7,374 bases of DNA, from the NCBI GenBank assembly GCA_030606525.1, contig JAUWGG010000046.1:1-7374 (forward strand), read 5' to 3'. The first letter of the stretch is position 1. Each line of letters starts with the position of its first letter. Position numbers and translations under genes: made by a program. The notes beneath the pieces were generated by a model. The model saw nothing but the letters and a program-made list of their open reading frames with translations, was not told where the DNA came from and searched no databases. This document shows positions 5,598 through 7,374 of this stretch, in pieces. The DNA comes from Methanobacteriota archaeon (lineage in GTDB: Archaea > Thermoplasmatota > Thermoplasmata > JAUWGG01).

Positions 5598-7374
5598 GAA
5601 CTGCCTCTATCGCCTTGAAAGGACATATCTGAGTGCACACCCCGCACCCGAAACACAATGTCTTATTGATATGTACTCCATCTTCAACAAAAAATGCTGG
5701 ACATCCGAATTTATCCACACATATCATGCATTTGTTACACTTCTCCTGATTTACATGATACTTTGCTCTTTGTTTTTCAACTTTAGCAATCAGTGCACAT
5801 TCCCTTCTCGCGATGACCACGGCCACCTTATCATATTCCAGCGCTTCTTTCAATACATCTTTCGTTTTCTTAACATCATAAGGATCAACTATTTTTAAAT
5901 AGTCAACACCGCACCCTTCCACCAGTTTTTCGATGGATATGGCTGGTGCAGTTTCACCCATTCCGTCAATCTTAAAGCCTGGATGAGGCTGATTACCGGT
6001 CATTGCTGTTGTCCTGTTGTCCAATATCACCAGAACAAATCTGTGTTTATTGTGAACAGCGTTCAACAGCGCAGGGATACCTGCATGATAAAAAGTAGAA
6101 TCGCCAATAAACGCAATTATAGGCTGCTCAGTTGCCTTTGAGAATCCGCCTGCAGTTCCGATGCCAGCGCCCATGCATATCAGAAGATCGGCAGTTCTTG
6201 AGGGAGGCTGGATACCCAATGCATAACAGCCAATATCGTTTGGATATATCGCCTTTCCCTTCGATGCAGCGTTTGCAGCGTAATATGTGGCTCGATGCGG
6301 ACATCCTGGGCATAGGGTCGGAGGGCGAGAGGGGAGCGTTTCCAACGCTTTCTTCACCTTCTTTTTATTTCTCTCTAAAAATGGCATGCCGAGAATATCG
6401 CTTATCCCTTTAAGCACTATATTGGGTGTGTACTCATAGACCCTGGGGAAATGTCCAGTTGATTTTCCATAAATGGGTATCCGCGCATTAATATCTTTTG
6501 CCAAACTCTTGATCTGAACCTCCAAATAGGGTTCAAGCTCTTCTATGATTATGATCATATCTACTGATCCGATGAATTTTTGGCATAATTTGTGTGGCAG
6601 TGGATGAATGATCCCCAACTTCAAAATGCTCGCATTTATGTTAAGCTCCTCCAGGGCTTCCACCGCATAATTGAATGGTATGCCAGAGGTTACAATTCCT
6701 AATTTACCGCCATTTCCGATCTTTATTATTTTATTTAGTGAAGAGTGCTCAGCAATTTCTTCCATTTTATTCATTTTCTCGAGCAGGACCTTGTGCCTTT
6801 CTCTTGCTACTTGAGGCACACAAACGAGATTGAAAGGATCCTTGACAAATTTACCTTTTTTTCTCTCTTTCTTCTCACCCAATATCACCACTCCTCTGGC
6901 GTGGCTTAACCGGGTTGTTGTGCGCAGTAGAACAGGTAATTCCAATTCTTCAGATAGGTCAAAAGCGTATTTTGTCATTTCCTTTGCTTCGTCAGGTGAT
7001 GAGGGCTCAAGCATAGGTACATTCGCAAGCAATGCATAGTATCGATTATCCTGCTCATTTTGACTTGAGTGGCATGAAGGGTCATCAGCTGTAATCACCA
7101 CATGCCCTCCCTTCACACCAATATAACACAAGGTGATGAAAGCATCGGCGGCGACATTCAGACCGACATGTTTCATGCTCGTGATCGCTCTCAAGCCAGA
7201 TACAGATGCGCCAATTCCTGTTTCCAGGGCAACCTTCTCATTAACAGAATATTCAAAATACATATCTGCTTTCTTCGCGATCTTAAAAAATGTATCACCT
7301 ATCTCTGATGCCGGTGTTCCAGGATAAGTGGATGCAATATCCACTCCAGCTTCAACAGCGCCCCTCACTATCGC
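5590..7374 (-). CDS. iorA: Indolepyruvate:ferredoxin oxidoreductase, alpha subunit (N-terminus cut by window edge)
   Basis: The frame is open to the right edge; the GTG at 7368 is not the start, because the two codons before it read A-I and fit the family's EAIxRGAxEAGV. The visible part is 594 residues; perhaps 10-25 are missing. Numbering from the edge, the pyrimidine-binding domain comes first (YPGTPASEI 17-25, candidate catalytic E46 in NEKVALE, DDPSCHSSQNEQDNR), then a transketolase-C-like domain (about 190-340), then the thiamine diphosphate domain beginning at CPGCPHR (355-361) with GDS at 424-426 and N453, the expected GDG-x(25-30)-N spacing. The C-terminus holds two ferredoxin-like [4Fe-4S] motifs: C546, C549, C552, C558 (CxxCxxCx5CP) and C574, C577, C580, C584 (CxxCxxCxxxCP). 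It forms the catalytic and electron-transfer subunit with IorB, encoded immediately downstream. All key motifs are intact, so the enzyme should be active. Confidence 0.94.
   Translation of the reverse strand, partial: AIVRGAVEAGVDIASTYPGTPASEIGDTFFKIAKKADMYFEYSVNEKVALETGIGASVSGLRAITSMKHVGLNVAADAFITLCYIGVKGGHVVITADDPSCHSSQNEQDNRYYALLANVPMLEPSSPDEAKEMTKYAFDLSEELELPVLLRTTTRLSHARGVVILGEKKERKKGKFVKDPFNLVCVPQVARERHKVLLEKMNKMEEIAEHSSLNKIIKIGNGGKLGIVTSGIPFNYAVEALEELNINASILKLGIIHPLPHKLCQKFIGSVDMIIIIEELEPYLEVQIKSLAKDINARIPIYGKSTGHFPRVYEYTPNIVLKGISDILGMPFLERNKKKVKKALETLPSRPPTLCPGCPHRATYYAANAASKGKAIYPNDIGCYALGIQPPSRTADLLICMGAGIGTAGGFSKATEQPIIAFIGDSTFYHAGIPALLNAVHNKHRFVLVILDNRTTAMTGNQPHPGFKIDGMGETAPAISIEKLVEGCGVDYLKIVDPYDVKKTKDVLKEALEYDKVAVVIARRECALIAKVEKQRAKYHVNQEKCNKCMICVDKFGCPAFFVEDGVHINKTLCFGCGVCTQICPFKAIEAVHE
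5604..5608 (-). promoter_or_regulatory. Ribosome binding site of iorB inside the iorA 3' end
   Basis: AGAGG on the minus strand ends 6 nt before the iorB ATG. It lies within the last codons of iorA, so ribosomes ending iorA at the ATGAATAA overlap can restart at once on iorB. Confidence 0.55.

Noticed and set aside
5578..5898. Open frame of 106 codons on the + strand across the iorA/iorB junction
   Set aside because: It is antisense to two clear, motif-complete genes, and its product is a low-complexity, Phe/Cys-rich sequence without a family match.
7366..7368. GTG at 7368 as the true iorA start
   Set aside because: The frame stays open to the edge and the two extra codons (A-I) continue the conserved EAIxRGAxEAG stretch, so the gene is cut by the window.

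Overview
The window looks like chromosomal DNA of an anaerobic archaeon, most likely a euryarchaeal or Thermoplasmata-like lineage. This is inferred from four things: a COG3199-type NAD-kinase-like protein of the archaeal kind, an oxygen-sensitive IorA/IorB 2-oxoacid:ferredoxin oxidoreductase, a TrpB2-type tryptophan synthase beta chain, and a large NosD-like beta-helix surface protein with archaeal-style Ig-like (Big_5/SbsA-like) domains. The DNA is moderately AT-rich (about 40% G+C by eye). Nothing in it pins down a species. I see no tRNA, rRNA, CRISPR, insertion sequence or phage gene.

Layout. Two genes lie on the + strand. The first is the 3' part of the COG3199 gene (1-867, cut by the left edge). 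After a 108-bp spacer with a plausible TATA box comes a single long gene for an exported, C-terminally anchored right-handed beta-helix protein (976-3612). This gene meets a three-gene minus-strand cluster tail to tail, with only 21 bp between the stop codons. Read in its own direction, the cluster is iorA (7374-5590, N-terminus cut by the right edge), iorB (5597-4980, overlapping iorA by 8 nt) and a trpB2-like gene (4926-3634, 53 bp downstream with a clear GGAGG Shine-Dalgarno site). The tight packing suggests one transcript.

How the genes fit together. IorAB oxidatively decarboxylates aryl pyruvates (indolepyruvate, phenylpyruvate) made by transamination of aromatic amino acids. It yields aryl-acetyl-CoA and reduced ferredoxin, and the reaction can be reversed for synthesis. 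The linked TrpB2-type enzyme would join indole and serine into tryptophan, or do a related PLP reaction. No trpA is visible. The cluster therefore looks like an aromatic amino acid / indole module rather than a standard trp operon. The beta-helix protein is a separate cell-surface unit and the COG3199 protein is a cytoplasmic nucleotide-metabolism candidate; neither has a visible functional link to the cluster.

The best leads are the iorAB-trpB2 linkage, a divergent segment in the TrpB2 active-site region just before GLRYHG, and a run of cysteines stacked at the same position in five consecutive beta-helix rungs. None of these proves a new system.
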